From Leucaena leucocephala (taxonomy: Eukaryota > Streptophyta > Magnoliopsida > Fabales > Fabaceae), in NCBI GenBank assembly GCA_037074615.1, contig CM073518.1, forward strand, positions 4,340,001-4,404,000: 64,000 bases of DNA, written 5' to 3'. Shown here piece by piece: positions 60,901 through 64,000 of this stretch (the first letter of the stretch is position 1; the number at the start of each line of letters is the position of its first letter). The notes beneath the pieces were generated by a model. It had not been told where the DNA came from. It did not search any database and saw only the letters and a program-made list of their open reading frames with translations. Both the position numbers and the translations under genes were made by a program.

Positions 60901-63900
60901 CGAAATATGCCTAGTAAACAGCCAGGCATGCCAGGGGAAAAAGAGTGAATGCTAGCTTTATTTGTTTTGTAGGAAAAAAAATCTTTTACAGAATAAAAAT
61001 TTCTAGAAAATTATTCTCAGAGAAAATTTTATTTTGGCCCAAACATAGCTCATGATCAAATCAAGTCTACAAATTATAAACCTGGATAAACTAAACAATA
61101 GAAGAGATTTTCCCCTCTCATCTCTTGTAGTTCAGTGATATTTTGCACCAAACACGACTAATTTCTTCACTTCACTTCGCATCGATCAGGAAAACCTTTC
61201 TAATATTTTCCCAAATAGTTATATTCCTAATCAGCAAATTAATCACTACCCAAGTAACTGAGACGTTAAAAGTCATGAAGCTGATGAATGTCATTGTAGG
61301 TAACCACAAAGACGAAAAAAATATGTAACTGAATTGTAGAATCAAAACAAAAGTGAAACATGGGAGAACCTGGTGTCTCTCTGCAGTTAACTTAGATCTA
61401 CGAGAGTCTGACAAGCCAAGTGGAAATGGGGCCATAAGTTTTGTGGGTGTAGGTGACTCCTGCATCAAATTAGAGCACATGAAGTCAATTACAATTACAT
61501 ATGACCGTTATTTTGAACAGAGAGCTAAAAAAAAGTGTTAGATAGCTTACAAATATAGGCTTTCGTTCTGTACGGGACGCCATTGAATTTGAGTATTTCT
61601 GTTTCAAAAGGTAAAGAGAGGTAATTAACTATGCTGCCATACAACAGAGCATAGACTTAAAAAATAAATAAAACCATCTGTCAAGAAAGAATTAGGAACC
61701 CAAAGATAAAGTGGTAGTGAATTAAGCTAAATTAAATCTATAAAAAAGTGTCTAGAGGTGGGCATGGATATATTCATTATAATACAACTTACTTCTGAAA
61801 ATGACTTTGCGATAGCTGGTCGGCTACTCTTAGGAGATGGATTCAAGGCTTTTTGGCGGAGGACATGATTTTCATCCTCTAAAGTTGATAACTTCTCCTC
61901 AAGACTGAATTCAATTACAAGGGAAAAAATGAGTCATTAGTTAAGTATAATGCTGCAAAATAATAAAATCCTATGAGAACACTCGTTCAAATTCTAACAA
62001 ATGCAAACAAGACACGCCAGTAGAATGAAAAGAAATGTAGATGGCACCTTTTCAAATTTTGCTGGAATTGAGAACATTTCTGTTCAACCTCCCTCAATTT
62101 CTCAATGGTTTCATCACTAACTTTTTGAGCCTTCATAAGCTCAAGCTCTAAAGCTGCATTCTTCTTTTCGAAGGCATCCAAAAAACTCTAAAAAATAAAA
62201 CAAGGAATCTAATTTAATTAATGAGAAGACAAACAGGCAAACAACTGAGTAATTGATGAAACACTTACCCACTTGAATATTCTTCTAATGCAATCATGAC
62301 TACTGTGTAAACACAGCACTACTATTCCCAAAGGTAAACTGTCTTAAATTCCCTAGCAACCTAAAGGGCTATAGACAGTGCCAGATAGCATCATGATTCA
62401 TGATGGCATCTTTACACAAAGGAGAACTGTTATGATAATGCCTGTGATGTTGCATATAAGTAGGAATTGTTCAATCCTTCACATGAGCAACATCTGAAAT
62501 AATGCATGTTATTTCTATGGCATGAATAACCAACATTGACTATACTAATTCTATACATTAAGCGTAACACCTTTAGCGTAACCAACATTGACTATACTAA
62601 TTCTATACATTAAGCGTAACACCTTTAGCGCAGCATTTTCTTTCCGCAGTTCATCCATTGCAACCAGCTCCCTTTCTAAAGCTGACTTCTCCTTTACTGA
62701 CAATTCCAATTGATTTTGAAGCATAGCATTTTTGTTAGACTCATTAATTGTAGCTAATTTAGCCGCATCCAATTCAAGAGTTAGAGCTTCTCGCATCTTT
62801 TGAAGTTTTGACACCTCCACTAGCTTAGCCTCTTCCTTAGAAACCTGCAAAACAGTCACGGCACAGGATGAAAAGAACTGACTGACAAGTCAGAATATAC
62901 AAATTTTGCAGATCGGGAACTAGATTAAAAAATATAACTAACATTAAACAATGACACCGTAATTCCACACAAGGAGTGCTGACAACTAATAGCAATGTAA
63001 AATATGATAATCTTGACATCTGAACATTTTGAACTAAGTAATATAAGAAACTATTACCATTAGTTCTCTAAACAACCCTAAACAAAAAACTAGGTCACTT
63101 AAAGCATTTGAACTGGGCAGAGAATGCTGACTTCAAAAAGAGTAAAACATCACAGAGAATTAATGAAGCAGCTGAAGAACACGCATGACTCAACACATTT
63201 GACATAAGCAGAGTTTCCATCAAAATATCATTATTCAGAAATACCCTTAATCTTTTTTCAAGATGCAATCGCCATGTGAGATCTTCCAATTGCTTCTCAA
63301 GTTTATTCTTAGCGAGACGCAAGGCACCGGCTTCACTAGCTTCCTGCAAATGTGTAATCAGTAAGTTTAGACACCAAAATCTTAATACTAGGACAGCAGG
63401 AGAAACAGAGTCCTCACTTTTTTCAATCTACGAAGCTCTCTTTTTGCTTGCTTACACCGCCAAAGACATTGTATTGCCACAATTGAAGCTTGACGATGGT
63501 GGAAAACTGACTGAATTTTGTACATCTTCCAACAAGCCTATAAAATCAATTTCACTTATATAATAGATTGCATCATACATAAAAAATCAAATAAAAATGA
63601 TGAGTATTTGAAAGTAATTGCATAGAAAACACAATGTTAAATTAGAAATCAAATTATGGTTTCTACACAAAAATTTAATCAAGTTTAACGAAACAGATGA
63701 TGAAGAAGTCATGGTTTCTACAAATTAGAAATCCGAGCAGAGATAAAAGAATCATCTTGTAGTTAAAAATCACCTGAATAACCGTAGCAGCTCTGTGTTC
63801 TTTTCCATGAAAGAATTTTTGGCGAGTTGTGAAACCACGAATAAAGGATTGTATGGTTATGGAAGAAGAATATAGTTTCAGGTATGATTGCTTCATTACC

Positions 63901-63979
63901 CACATACGAATATAATTCTGAATGAAAACAGCAGCAGCTACCTCCCGTTTAGCAGCATACATCTTTCGAGCAAGACATC
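55302..63979 (-). CDS. Myosin XI heavy chain, C-terminal half (IQ motifs, coiled coil, DIL/cargo-binding tail); 5' part off the window
   Basis: Nineteen exons in transcription order: 63979-63774, 63537-63418, 63343-63245, 62844-62623, 62187-62048, 61904-61793, 61598-61551, 61459-61370, 60647-60477, 60281-60129, 59629-59453, 59006-58869, 58092-58022, 57643-57544, 57468-57412, 57312-57256, 56674-56594, 56509-56427, 55419-55302 (TAG). They join in frame to about 746 residues. IQ repeats bind calmodulin-like light chains (AAAVFIQNYIRMWV, SSITIQSFIRGF, ASIVAIQCLWRCKQAKRELR). A dimerising coiled coil follows (KNKLEKQLEDLTWRL onward). The globular tail contains GKPLAACIIYKCLLHW, LPYWLSNTSALLCLLQ and GTSWHELNYIRQAVGFL, the DIL region that binds vesicle receptors. 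Class XI myosins drive organelle streaming along actin. Intron 17 (56510-56593) is GC-AG. The motor head lies past base 64000. The isoform is not assigned. Confidence 0.93.
56300..56375 (-). mobile_element. Tiny 5'-truncated RTE-LINE/SINE 3' end with 18-bp target-site duplication
   Basis: The sequence tataggttcattcaacaa occurs at 56300-56317 and again at 56358-56375. Between them are about 40 bases: a (caa)n run and aaagccttatcccattaaat. That 3'-terminal sequence with a (TTG)n tail on the other strand is common in plant RTE-type LINE and dependent SINE ends. It sits in the last intron of the myosin gene. Confidence 0.75.
57882..57913. repeat. (CT)n microsatellite
   Basis: About 15 uninterrupted ct units within a myosin XI intron (58021-57644). 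Likely polymorphic. Confidence 0.95.
62528..62631. repeat. 52-bp tandem duplication spanning a myosin XI splice donor
   Basis: Two identical 52-base copies, 62528-62579 and 62580-62631, each containing accaacattgactatactaa, ttctatacattaagcgtaac and acctttagcg. On the coding strand the copy boundary includes CTAAAG|gtgttacgctt, so the donor of the exon ending at 62623 is present a second time at 62571. Confidence 0.95.
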
Positions 63980-64000
63980 CTACAACAATATTAATGAGCA

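Noticed and set aside
1..64000. CRISPR arrays, operons, ribosome binding sites
   Set aside because: Introns and gene families show a plant nuclear genome. The tandem arrays have direct copies without unique spacers.

Overview
The window is nuclear DNA of a eudicot plant; the species cannot be named from it. It has short AT-rich introns with plant splice signals, plant-only protein families (RLCK-VII kinase, DUF1677, OXS3-like, myosin XI), and AT-rich intergenic DNA full of MITEs, SINE-like repeats and retrotransposon pieces. Gene models below were built by hand from reading frame, splice sites and family recall. No alignment or database search was run.

Layout. 1-2042 (-): 5' half of an SNM1-like DNA cross-link repair gene (UBZ4 zinc finger, SAM domain). 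5395-9120 (+): complete ten-exon two-BRCT gene with one AT-AC (U12-type) intron and one GC-AG intron. 10370-13610 (-): complete CID7-like gene (PAM2, CUE, DUF1771, SMR). 14.9-21.8 kb: gene-poor MITE and SINE country. 22.4-25.7 kb: a broken DUF1677 gene cut off by a decayed Copia retrotransposon, which itself carries a hAT-like insertion. 28670-29113 (+): intact COPT5-like copper transporter. 30.2-32.3 kb: SINE-like and LTR-like repeats ending in a 51-bp tandem repeat. 33146-34572 (-): RIPK/ARSK1-type cytoplasmic kinase. 37.8-43.4 kb (+): complete 13-exon G-protein alpha subunit gene (GPA1). 45.1-46.7 kb: dead GH9 endoglucanase. 47.7-50.9 kb: PIF/Harbinger transposon with a frameshifted transposase. 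52678-53930 (+): OXS3-like gene. 55302 to beyond 64000 (-): 3' half of a myosin XI gene (IQ repeats, coiled coil, cargo-binding tail).

How the genes relate. The order CID7, kinase, GPA1 matches the Arabidopsis run At2g26280 (CID7), At2g26290 (ARSK1), At2g26300 (GPA1), so this is a conserved microsyntenic block whose spacers have been expanded by repeats. The first two genes are divergently placed and both belong to DNA-damage families. The rest share no obvious pathway.

I found no convincing new biological system. The observations most worth a second look are the AT-AC intron, a 52-bp tandem duplication that doubles a splice donor in the myosin gene, a codon-phased 51-bp tandem repeat, and the nested or decayed mobile elements.
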